64,000 nt of DNA, from the NCBI GenBank assembly GCA_958510875.1, contig OY294068.1, positions 164,398,388 to 164,462,387 on the forward strand. Reading direction: 5' to 3'. The stretch is from Endomychus coccineus (taxonomy: Eukaryota > Arthropoda > Insecta > Coleoptera > Endomychidae). A program made the translations under genes and the position numbers. Positions within the stretch are counted from its first letter, which is position 1; each line of letters starts with the position of its first letter. The notes below the pieces were generated by a model. The model was not told where the DNA came from and ran no database searches. It saw only the letters and a program-made list of their open reading frames with translations. Of the stretch, positions 1 through 10,900 are shown piece by piece.

Positions 1-26
1 CAGTATTGAATTGCAATATTTAAGGA

Positions 27-93
27 CTGGGATGTAAAGTAGCTCTTGGCACGGAATAGAAAATCAGGTTTTCGAAATGGACCTCACAAAGAA
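27..93 (-). mobile_element. short CR1-like LINE scrap
   Basis: About 65 bp are nearly the same as a segment repeated near 35660, 42740 and 49140 (GTAAAGTAGCTCTTGGCACG, then the GAATAGAAAA block). In the longer copies this segment is the 3' part of a minus-strand reverse-transcriptase ORF. Only this scrap is present here. Confidence 0.6.
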
Positions 94-1860
94 ATTCGGA
101 GACCACTGCTTTGTACGATATTAATTTTGTTACATGAACCATTTCATCTCCTGCTACATTTGATACTGGTAATAACTTTCACTGAAATTTCCAAATTCAG
201 AATTCCGGATTCTTAAGACTAACTAATTTGTTATTGATAAATATGCTGGCAAATTTGGAAAAATTGATGACACAGATTTTTGTCTCCCATTGGTTAGTAA
301 TTAATAGATGTTCCTCAGGGTACAGTCTGATAAAATATTTTTCATCTATGTAATTATTATGTTTGAAATGAATACTGCATACTGTAAATATTGGGTCGGT
401 CCAACGAGTTTTGAAGGAATTGTTTATATCCAGTTTCTTAATCCATCTTGCTTAGAAAAGACAACAGTACTCTTTAATTCCTCTTTCTTCAAAATAGATT
501 GATAATGTGACTTACATTCTAAAACACAACAATATCTAAGTATGATTATAATATAACGGCCAAGTTGTGGAACTCTAGCCTAGTGAATTCATTCCTTATG
601 CCTATAACCTCAAACTTTCCAGAAAAATTACCAACTCCTTCCCCAAGATTCTACCACTGGCTCAGACGATGTTCTTCAAATATTATAGCTTTTCCTCTCG
701 TGTAGTCAAAATAAAACTATAAATAAAAATAAAAAAAACAATATTTAATGACCAAATCGATGCGTATAGTTCACCAATTGTCAATAATTTTGTAAAGAAC
801 CTCCTACCCAACCATTTCGTATTCCTCCCTCAATTTGTTCCACATTCAGTGTTGAATTGTAATATCAAAGGACTTAAACATGACTGTAGACTTATTTGAT
901 AACTTCTACACTTCCATTAATTGATAAAATTAAATGTGTAAATTCGAGTTTTATTTCTCCAACTTTAGAGAGTTCAAAATTAGATATTAGCTAAATAAAT
1001 TAGTTCATTGTTCAACAGTACATTATTTCTTATGCAAAATAAAATGAGAATACCAGATATGTCCACAAATAATTTAGCATAAACAAGAAGGAAGATGCGT
1101 GCAGGAGTTACGGTATTAATTATGTACGGGGACATCTGCAGATATCTCACGGTCTGATCATAGTGTGCATGACTCTAATAACAGCCCTTCTATTGTCTTG
1201 TGTTGGCCTAATAGACGTATTACCTACCAAAACATTTTAATATTTAACAATTCCGATCAAACAGTAAGTAGTTATTACGTACATAACGGTCAACTATCTA
1301 TTTTCCGTTGTAGGGATGATTTATAATTTCCAACTTTGTTTCTTACCCCACTAACAAACAATATTAAAAATTATATTTAACCCTTGATAATGTATAATGT
1401 TTCTCGGAAAGTGATGCTAGTAAGTAACCAACTGTAGATAATTGAAACATTGTAGACTTTCTGAGAAAATCATAGCAAATAATAGTCATAGGAAATATAT
1501 TTTCGATAATAGGTGCATTATGTTGAGTCACCAATAATCTGATGGATTATTGCAAGCTATGGTAGTACATAAGCTTATTATATGCTGCTCAAAATATATG
1601 AAACAACTTCAAAGCAGCATCAAGTTTGCCTGTAAAAAATTGTTTGGAACTAATTGCAAAATTGAAAGATTCCAAACTTGAACCTGATGATCCTCTCGTT
1701 TCATTTGGTTTTGTTCCTCTATTTCCCTTTGAGATGTAGCGGACTTAATCAAAAATTCAGTTCACTCAGCCAAAGACCCTTGTACACTATCACCTACTAC
1801 GTTTTTAGGGGGTATTTGGATACCCTGCTGCTCAACAGAATCCTAAGATCCGTTTCACGC
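94..1860. other. no gene seen; one Penelope-like 3' tail
   Basis: AT-rich sequence with many stops in all frames. About 770-990 resembles the stretch after the GIY-YIG fragment at 22380-22640 (shared phrases around ATTTTGTAAA, CTCAATTTGT and CCACATTCAG), so it is probably the tail of a Penelope-like element. Nothing else is recognised. Confidence 0.4.
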
Positions 1861-1869
1861 GTATGTCAT

Positions 1870-3000
1870 CTGCCGTGATGATCCTAGGCCTTGCCAGGTA
1901 AGACTGGCACGGATGAGCGCAGGGCATTCACAAGGAAATAGAGGGTTGACGACTCCTCTTTATCTGTCACATCTCATAGAGGAGTGAGTGTCGCTTTCCC
2001 CATTGTACGTTTGAATTTCTTCAGATTCCCCCGACCTGTAAATATCTCGGAGATTATCCTGATGCTTAACCTACTCGACGAGAATGTCTCGCTTGCCCTT
2101 AGGGCTATCTCATTGCCAAAGAGTACTTCAGCAGTTCGCCAGTCGTCAATGTTTCTCCATGCCGAGGCATGAGCATCTCTCAGATGGTTCCGCATGATCT
2201 GCATATCCCCACGAGGGGTCTTGAGGAACGTTCAATCTGGTCCCTTCCCAGGCCAGTTTGTCCGCTCTCTCATTCGTATTCCAACCTGAGTCAGTCAAGA
2301 TCTAGGTCAGGTTGTCAAGATCTAGACTGTCAAGGATTTCCTTGGTATCCCTGACAAGCCTCGAGAACATAGTCGGGCTTTTCAATGAGTTGAGTGCCGG
2401 TTGACTGTCCGAACAAATCCAGATGATTTCTTTTATCTTACTATAGCCGAGTAGCTTCCTCGCACATCTGTAGATGGCAAGTATCTCGGCTCGAAATACT
2501 GTGTTGAGATCTCCCATTCGGACGGAGTACCCATTAATATATCTTTGACATACGGCCATTTTCTCATCCTCTGGGCTTTGTTTCTGTCCTTCGGTTCTAG
2601 TTGCAGGCTTTCAGGCTGCCCCCTAAATAGACGGCATTGATCTGCACTCCATTTCTTTAGGGAGTCATTGCAGCTAAACCTGTAGACCGCTATCATTACG
2701 TGATTCCTCATCGTTATTGGTAATGGTGTTCTCTGATATTGCCTAAAGGTTATCATTGCATTTTGGCATCTAGTCTCCAGTTCTTTCCGCTAGAATAGAT
2801 TTTGTCCAGGGTGATTCAAAGATATTTCACCGTCCGAAAAGTTAACTGAATACCATCTTCCTCAGAGGCTCGATTTTGTAGCTTCTGGAGAAGATGATAA
2901 TTGTACTTTTCTCTGGCTGAATGGAGAGTTTGTTCTCTCTTTACACCTGATTTCTGTAATTATCAAGGCTTGTTCAACAAGTTCCTGCAAGGTACCCTCA
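1870..3000 (-). pseudogene. R1/Jockey-like LINE relic: late RT, RNase H and C-terminus
   Basis: Read on the minus strand, broken frames give late reverse-transcriptase sequence (2990-2700), a segment FSCNDSLKKWSADQC, then RNase H-like sequence (SVRMGDLNTVFRAEILAIYR and IWICSDSQPALNSL) and the region after it. The same protein pieces occur in the same order on the plus strand at 12000-13470, which shows they belong to one LINE family. There are many stops and frameshifts, so the copy is dead. Clade assignment is by general resemblance only. Confidence 0.75.
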
Positions 3001-3844
3001 TAGGCTTAACTGGAAAGTTTCACTGCTCACAATTCCCCCAATCCCTAACTCGATAAACAATCTGTACAAATGTCTTTCAAATACTAATATTTCCATTACA
3101 AATTGCACTTAATAGGTGTCTTTATGTATGAAGCTAATTTTTTCAACTTTATAAACAAAGCGGGCGGTACATGGGCAATCCACTATGTTATTTTTTGTAC
3201 AATATTTTTTTAAGCTAGTTTGAAACTTCTTAAATGTCTTGCGGATGTCGTTACACTAATTAATTAAGAGAGGATCTCCCTACATTGGGTCCTTCTTATA
3301 AAATCATAATATTATGAGTGAACGATTTCAAGGATGGCAGAATGAACATCGAGCATGTATCTTCTGAAATTTTGTAATTATGGATAGAAAGCGCATTCCT
3401 CACTATACATCAGAATGGAAGAATGTTCGAACAGTGCATTGGAAGAAGTTAAGCTGCTCCAAACAAGACGAATAGCTTACCAGTAGATGGAAAGGTAATG
3501 GTATGAGGTTTTCAGGAAGAGAAGCGAGACTACTTGAATATTTTACCTAGTTGGCTATCTTGTGAAGAGAAAACTATTATTGGCATTATTTTACAGCACT
3601 TCTAGATTGTAATTGACAATGATCGCAGGATAAACGTCCTAGAAAGTCTGAGTAAGAGATATAGAAGATCCGCTACATGGTGCATGTGAGTCATGTTGCT
3701 GAGCATGATTGAAGGAGTTCAGGAGGTATGATTACACGCATCTTTGGGTGCTTATGGGGATGGTGGTCTACGTCATCTAGTGATCTTGAATTCGTTTGTG
3801 TTTTATGTATTTCCTATTATTATTGAAAATTAATTTAAATTTTG

Positions 3845-4802
3845 GAAGTTTCAGCTAACGGGCCTCATCTCATCAAGCTAATTAGGAATCACCTTGTCGA
3901 TAATGGTGATTTATTCAAAGGCAAAGCAATCATAAGAGGTATTGTTGAAGCTATTCTGAGAGTTAGGCAGAGTTCAGGTTTGAAATCTACATTCAGTATT
4001 AGTTAAGAAGACTTGAATGTCACTGGTTCAGGAAAACGAAAACTCAGATTGGCGACAAAGTTATTTTCAAACACAATAGCTGCATCCTTAACTGGATTCT
4101 GCACTCTAGGTTACCTTTATTCGGAAAATTGGTTGAAACGCAGCAAGTTTATCAAAATGGTGAGTGCTTATTTATACTATTACGAAACTAATTTTGATAA
4201 ATAATAAATGAAGTTGACTACCTTAACGTAATAGTGCCTTCTGCATATAAAAAACGTGTTAAGGTTTACGATTTATTATTAGATTGCCCGAAAAAAATTG
4301 GATGCAATAAGCGAGAACATTGAAGAAATGAGGATGGTTAAAAAAAAACATCAGGAAAGAGGGAAACTTAGAAAATAATTTCAGAAAGGTATAAATTATT
4401 CACACAGAAATAATCTTCTTTTGTTGTTTTTAATGACAAATCAAACTGTTCAAATGCTCTACGAAGATATGCAACGTCGCTTTTCATTGAATTACATTTT
4501 AACATATCGCCTAAACCAAGATGCGATAATGATTTTATTAGAGTCTTTACGAGCAAACGGCGGGCTCCATTATCATCCAAGTTTCATTGAATTCAATTAG
4601 ACTTCGAAGTCATATTCTTGGGCAAAATGAAGGTGCTTTGACATTATTCGATAATTCAGAAGAAAATGATACCCTAAAGTTGCTACATTATGAACAAAAC
4701 TTGAGTAAAGAGTTGTTTGTATCTTTTGATCTTAATATAATATCTGAACCCTCATCTGACCCAGAAACGCCTACTTTGGACCAGATATCGGAAATGAGCT
4801 AG
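3845..4802 (+). pseudogene. P-element/THAP9-like transposase relic (C-terminal half)
   Basis: Three blocks in order match P-type transposases. The first is GPHLIKLIRNHLVDNGDLFKGK followed by GSGKRKLRLATKLFSNTIAA (about 3860-4150). The second is LNYILTYRLNQDAIMILLES with ANGGLHYHPSFIEF (4432-4599), the region that normally reads LNQD.LE..F..IR..GG...HP. The third, one frame away, is IRLRSHILGQNEGALTLFDN (4590-4660). A consensus GTGAGT at 4160 and a TTATTAG at 4276-4282 could be an old intron. No N-terminal THAP zinc finger or terminal repeats were found. It is frameshifted and inactive. Confidence 0.7.
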
Positions 4803-5493
4803 ATGATATGCAATTCGATGGATTAGAAAATTCAGTTGGTTACATTTACCATCATTTGATTTGAAGAGCAAAAACGAAAATTATATGTTTGACCTATGAT
4901 TTGTGTTTTAAAATGTCTCTATTTGGTGGCAAGTAGTAAAAAGTGTATCTGTTCAGTTATAATAATGTTCAGATTTAAAAATTACAGATTTGTAAATAAA
5001 TGTTCCTCTATACGCAAATGTTGAAAGTGGATGATTTTAAATTCTATAGTTGACCATATCATTACAGAAACCTATCATACTAACGTATGCTGCCATCTCT
5101 TGAGTAATATTGCAGGTAACATTTCGTAGCCTTATCATCTTTACAGTTCCTCTACTCTTGAAAGTTGGATATAATGCTTACCTATCAGATGACTCTAGTA
5201 GTATGAATTGACGGGAAACTAATTAATGCCAGATATCTCTGTTAAAGAACTAAACTTCTTTAAACCAGACATAATACAGTTTCCAGACTATGGTTTTCAG
5301 ACTGACAGTCAGAGAACAGATGTTTGTTATTCTAGACATCTTACCGAATCTTTTCAACTGCTGGCGAATTAAGGTTGCACCATATACAAAATGATTTTGT
5401 CAGTACTGATCGCATGACCGCTGAAGAGGAAAAGGTAACAGTTTTTCTTATACATTTATTATTACATGAGCCAAAACACGTATTTTTTTTATG
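4803..5493. other. no gene or clear repeat seen
   Basis: AT-rich sequence between the P-like transposase relic and the Penelope-like element. No open frame or recognised motif was found. Confidence 0.4.
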
Positions 5494-6325
5494 AATAAAT
5501 TCTCGGGAAATAGATCACATTAACACTTATGCTTTATATTTTCTTGTCTTTACGAACATTTCGGTCTCACGACCATCATCAGAAGACTTATTATGTCTAA
5601 AACTTGATTACTTAAAACTAATTGTATTACACAAAGCGTCCTTATCGCACCAATTTCAATTAAAATGCCCACGTCGCCGAAACGAACAGAAACACGAATA
5701 AACGAAATTGTAAACCTCAATGCTAAGCAGAATTTTCAATAAATGCGTGCTCATGTCAACGAGGTAAGTGATCAACTGAGAGACGAGAGAACGAGACAAA
5801 TAAATTCAAGTATTCACTTCCAAACCAGATGTTAGATTTACGAGCTAATAGAAAAACGTTTGTCAGTTATGGAAATATACTTCACATTCTACCTAATACA
5901 CTTTTAATATTATAAAGAGGCATGTAGGAATTTACAAGAAATTTCATTCAATTAAGTTTGTTTAAATATGACTTGGATTTTGAGTATCTGCCCTATGATT
6001 TACAGATTTGGAGTCACGTTTTATGTGAATTTAATACCTAAAGATGAACAAACCCACACAGTATACAAATTAAATTGTTTAGATTGCGATGGAACTTATA
6101 CTGGAATATCTAAACAATATTTACAAAAAGAATGTATGGCCATAAGTATAGCACAAGAAACAAAAAATAAGAAAATTCCACCGCCCTTGCTAAGCACTGC
6201 TTTGATTATAACCATCAATTCGATTAAAATAATGTTAATATTCTAACTGAGGAAACCAATTATTATAAAAGATCTATATTGGAGATGTTTGATAACGTGA
6301 CCTATTTCCCGAGAATTTATATATA
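5494..6325 (+). mobile_element. Penelope-like element, internally deleted (copy 1)
   Basis: The left end (5494-5660) carries a minus-strand hammerhead motif and the same sequence as the left end of the copy at 23462. The right end (6300-6325) repeats the TTCCCGAGAATTTATAT terminus in inverse orientation. Between them a GIY-YIG endonuclease remnant is readable on the plus strand (about 6030-6290): QTHTVYKLNCLDCDGTYTGI, where the usual G-V-Y ... Y-I-G has decayed. The reverse transcriptase is absent. Terminal inverted copies and a GIY-YIG domain are typical of Penelope-like retroelements. Confidence 0.7.
5546..5587 (-). ncRNA. hammerhead ribozyme-like motif (Penelope copy 1, left end)
   Basis: On the minus strand: stem I GTCTT / AAGAC (five pairs), core CTGATGA, an extra T, stem II GGTC-GTGA-GACC with a GNRA loop, GAAA, then a very short stem III before GTA. 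Hammerheads in Penelope-like elements are established knowledge. Stem III here relies on a U-G pair, and the extra T is unusual. Activity is untested. Confidence 0.65.
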
Positions 6326-7353
6326 ACTCATACCTGGGTCAAGAATCTTTATTACGTATTTTTTTTCGTATTTTTTGCGTATGGAAACAACAAGGTTAAC
6401 TAAAACCTAGTAAAATTGGAATACAATCTGTGGAAACTTTGTATCTCGGTTGTCGGTTATACACAGGTGTGGATAAAATAAAATCACTCGACTGATGGAT
6501 AAAATGTGTTACTCCCTCAATGAGTTTAGAAGTAGTTACAATAAGTCCTAAAACGGCTGATGGTGCTTGTGCGGCATTTATTATTCCAAAAAATAAACGA
6601 AAAAGGCGGTAGTTATTCCGATATACAGAATTCTATCTGCGTAGTGATTCTCGTCACAGTTCAGATCATTCTTTGTTCAGTTGGCTCAGAAGGGCGGGAT
6701 ATCAACAAGATTGGTACTTGTCTATTCGTGTTTGATGGAGGTACTTGATTTTTGAATGTAGATTAACATTTCGATGAAAATTGTGACAATGGTTCCTGTT
6801 TTAATTCCTAAACTCGTTATTTTCAAGTTGATATCTGAACATTCAAACTCAATTTTGTCTAAAACGGCTATTCCAATTAAAAATTACTTTTCTCTAAGTC
6901 GACTGTAGAGTCGATCTTAACAGTTTTGCAAAATATTCATTGGAGTACAAATTAAAGTTGGTGAAGAAGAAATCTTCCCATTATTTACGCCACGTTTTTG
7001 CAAAAAATTATTTCACTGAATCATAGGTGAACATCTCAGCACACGAAATTTGAACCGAATTGGTCCAACGGTCTAGAAGTTATGATAAAAACTTTGAAGG
7101 GTTTATCTCCCTTGGCAGACACTTTAAAGAATTTTTTTTCGGAGATGTTTCTGTTATTTGACGTACTCTATGTGCTCCCAAATTTGAATTTCTGTTAGTC
7201 AAAGGCAAATGTTAGGAGGCAAATTAGTTAATTCGAGATAAAAAAATTATAGGGTCAAGCGAGTTACTCAGGGTGTTCTGTTTTATCACAAATAAATATT
7301 TTGGTGCTAGTTTAATTTATTCCTAAATAAAATATCAATTATAGTACAGTTCT
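6326..7353. other. intergenic; LINE scrap at 6637-6700
   Basis: Mostly AT-rich without open frames. About 60 bp at 6637-6700 (GTGATTCTCGTCACAGTTCA, then a GGCTCAGAAGGGCGGGAT stretch) match 18405-18465 inside the LINE RNase H fragment in the same orientation, so it is a relic of that family. The 3' untranslated part of the TOGARAM gene probably reaches into the right edge. Confidence 0.4.
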
Positions 7354-7359
7354 TTTATT
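7354..7359 (-). terminator. candidate poly(A) signal of the TOGARAM gene
   Basis: AATAAA read on the minus strand, about 200 bp after the stop codon. A second AATAAA sits at 7316-7321. In AT-rich DNA the hexamer is common, so the assignment rests only on position. Confidence 0.35.
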
Positions 7360-7556
7360 CAGTAACATTTCTCAGAATACATCCATAATTGAATACTAGA
7401 TATAATTCAAGTACCCAAATAAATAATAGGTCCAGTATAATAATGAAAATGTCCCCAGTACAGAAATACCCATCCCGTTACTGATTTGGGAAGCTAATCT
7501 CACGTCCCTATAATAATACGTATCTTATAGATTTTGCAACTGATTCATTAATTCAT

Positions 7557-7988
7557 TCATTTAAGTGAATTGAGAGTTTTTGCTATGTGTCTTATAGTGT
7601 GAGGTGGAACGGCTTCCATCAAGGTTTTCTGGAAATTCGGATGAGGTATCAAATTTTTCAGCAGTGACTTAGCATATTTCCTAGTTTCCAAACTACCTTC
7701 CGTTAGTGCGTTTGCCCCGGCGAGGAAAACTCTATCTCTAATATCTCTTCCGGAAGAAAATATTTTCTCAGCTCCATGTTTTTTGACTAAATCGTCTAAA
7801 AGTCGTGCAGCAACTGCTCGAACTATTGCATTCTGATGCGTACAGCCTTTGGATGTTACAAATGTTATAACCTTGTTTGTAGGCATGTTTTTACTCATTG
7901 CGTCTAGTGCATTATTTGCATCTTCCCGGAGGAATTTGTTGGTGTCGGCTGTGCGATGTAATAGTGGTGTGGCGACTTCTTCCAGCTC
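7557..7988 (-). CDS. TOGARAM1: TOGARAM last exon: end of C-terminal TOG domain and stop
   Basis: The acceptor is TTTCTAG. 143 codons and a TGA follow. The product starts ELEEVATPLLHRTADTNKFL, contains NAIVRAVAARLLDDLVKKHG and SSGRDIRDRVFLAGANAL, and ends HIAKTLNSLK. This closely follows the expected C-terminal TOG helices of the family. A candidate minus-strand AATAAA lies about 200 bp beyond the stop. Confidence 0.9.
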   Translation of the reverse strand, partial: ELEEVATPLLHRTADTNKFLREDANNALDAMSKNMPTNKVITFVTSKGCTHQNAIVRAVAARLLDDLVKKHGAEKIFSSGRDIRDRVFLAGANALTEGSLETRKYAKSLLKNLIPHPNFQKTLMEAVPPHTIRHIAKTLNSLK

Positions 7989-10900
7989 CTAGAAAGGATG
8001 AAAACTATTAAATGTGTAAGTCGACTTACTTTGGAAACCATCTGGCATTTTTAAGTTCAGGGAAAAGATTAATTGTTGGTTAACGCAATTATTAACTTCC
8101 ACTGTATAATTTTAGTATAGGAATGTTATCTGCGCAGAATCTTTCCATATAAAAATTTGTTATATGAAGTACCTGACAATCAAATGAATTATTTGAAATA
8201 ATACTTTGGTAAAATATTATGCATGATTAGGTTTGTGCAGATTACTATAACACTATGTATCTATATTGAACTTCAGCCGGACAGGATGTTATGTGTTAGA
8301 ACTTCAGTGCTACTACTATCCAAATGTTAGCTTATCTACGAGGGTAAGGTGAAAAGTCCCTGAAAAATGAAACAGAGGGCGCCACATTCAAAAATGCTAT
8401 GGGACAGTTGTGATGTACCACGTTCAACTAGAACGCATTGAAATTTTCAAACTGATATGTTATTTAGTTCTGTTTTGCCACCCATCGAAAGCAAGCTTCC
8501 TCGAACACTTTTGTAAACATGGCAAAAAGTGAATTTCGGGTCTTGATTAAACATTATTCCTTGCGTGGAAAAACATCACGCAAACCGAAGCATCGCTTGT
8601 TAGACAGCATCGATTGGAACGATTCACAAGTGATTTACTGATTTTCGTTGTTGTAGTATGACCACAAATAGTCTAGGAGCCAGAGCGATATTGATGGTCT
8701 GAACATTAACCCGATGGCACTATGGTTTATTGTTAGAGGACGGTTCAATGAACAATTCATCTCACGGACCGAATTTTCCCCGGCTGTTAGATCTCGAAAT
8801 ACAGCATCCGCATTTTTTTTTGACTGGAGTTTAACCCTTTCCAAGTTGCGGTTACTTGAAAGGAAGCATGCCATTCTTATACACTTCCACCATGTGCCAT
8901 CATTTTGTATCGTGTCCGTTTATCAGGCCGACCAGTTAAAATTGAACCGCAAATGGACTGCAAGTTAACCCTCCCAAACCTGGTGGAAAATGTTCATTGG
9001 TGTTGACAATTAATAACATACCCTATGCCATCAAAAGTTTTCGGTCCATTTTCGAGTAATTGGCCATTATTTGAACCAAAAATGTTTTTTTTTTCATTTT
9101 GTGGATAAAACTTGAGAGTTACAAGGTTACATGATGGCACCATGTTAAATAACTTTATTGGAGGTCAAATAAAGATTTAAAACTATTGTCATCACTCCTT
9201 GCCTATTTCAACCCCCCAAAACCACCTAAAACCACCCCCGAAAACAAAACAAAAAAACTGACGTTTCGATTTTAAACCCAGCCAGAATCTCAAACTAATT
9301 CATCATAAAATTGGTCATATTATCCATCTTATTCATCTTTTTCTCAAGTCTTTCAATCAACGGTATTGTTCAAATTAGAAGTTATAAGTTCTACTGTTAA
9401 TGATTCGAGTTTTTTTCCTCCAAATTTAGAAAGTTCAACACGTGAACGCCGAAATCAAAGATACAGTTGAATTCTGCTTCAGCAAACGATTCTGATTCTG
9501 AACGGAAATGTTTTTCTTGTTTTCAAGATGCAGGTGTTTCAGACCATTCTGTAAACTGTGGAAAGATGATTATCATGACCCAGGTAATCGATTAATTATT
9601 ACACGTTTCAAGAATAAAATAGCAATATCAGATGTTCTAACAAACATTCCTAAATGGTAATTTCTCATGGCACGAATCTCATGAATCGCGGCGGCAAAAT
9701 TGTGAAGATCTAATAAGATATTCCATAGATAGTTCCCTTCACTCGTATCAGGATGTCTGCGCCTGATAAGCGGTTTTTTAAGGGATCTCCTACATGGTTC
9801 TTGCACGCGATTGTTTACAATGAGGTTGTAGGTCTTTTGGGACGAGCAGAGACAGCATTGGAAGCTCACATTAACCTGGGTTGGGCCTCAACAGCTTTAT
9901 ACCTTCATATTTTATCATTGATTCGATACAAAGCTGTATTACGGAGGCAACTCCTTTAAAAAAAAATTTAAAACAGTCAGAGAATTCCTTGTGAATGTTG
10001 ACTAAAGGAAATATTTTCTTTCGTACATGTTGAATCCATAACATTGTGAAATACTCACACTTTCTAAACCTTTAGTGGAACATGTGTTGAACATTTCACT
10101 TGCAGCTTGACAAGCCGTTCTTGCCACCTGCGAACGTAAATTGCGAATTTGTGTAGCCAAAGTGATCGATACCACGTGCATGTTCGGTTCTAACAGTTCA
10201 GTGTGATTTCGGGCAAGTTTAGATAGACCTTTCAATCCGACCATAGTGGTTTCCCAATCAGGGCTCTTCAACTGAGTCAATACCTCTTGCACCAAATCTT
10301 TCTGACGTGAACTGGATCTTCCACTCGCTTCTGGTTTTACAACTCTGTATGATGACTTTCTAGCCACAGGTACATGACTGTATCGTTTCGACAACTTCCT
10401 CACCAATGGAGCATCTGGCGGTTCTTCATCCACAATCAATGCACCGGGAAGTAATGTTTCCACAACTATCGAAGTTTTCTCAATCACATTGTTATTGCAT
10501 ATATCTTTTATTGGTGGAGCCGAATTCACATTTTTCCTGGATACTATGATTGGTAATGTTTTTTCTAAGTGTACCTCAGATTTCGACCAAGCTCGGTGCT
10601 CTTCGAACGGTCTTTGTGTTAGATCAAAATTGCTCAAACTGCTCACGGAAGTTTTCCTGTCAACTTGGTCTTCGCCAGGTTCACTCGTATTTGAATTGTA
10701 ATCGGTAGCGGTCTCATCACACTCCGCTCGAGTTTGTAACTTTTCCTGCTCGACATTGTTATTTTCAGTTAAGTGGAATGGTGAACCAATCACCTGTAAA
10801 AAAAATAAAATTATTTTATTAGATTCTATAAATTTACTTAATTCAATGAATTGCTCTACTTTCTTGAAGCAATCGATACCGTGACTCAGGTACGCTATCG

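Noticed and set aside
8714..8968. 84-codon plus-strand frame starting MALWFIVRGRFNEQFIS
   Set aside because: The related copy at 29754-29984 has a similar start but a different continuation, with frameshifts. No splice or domain support.
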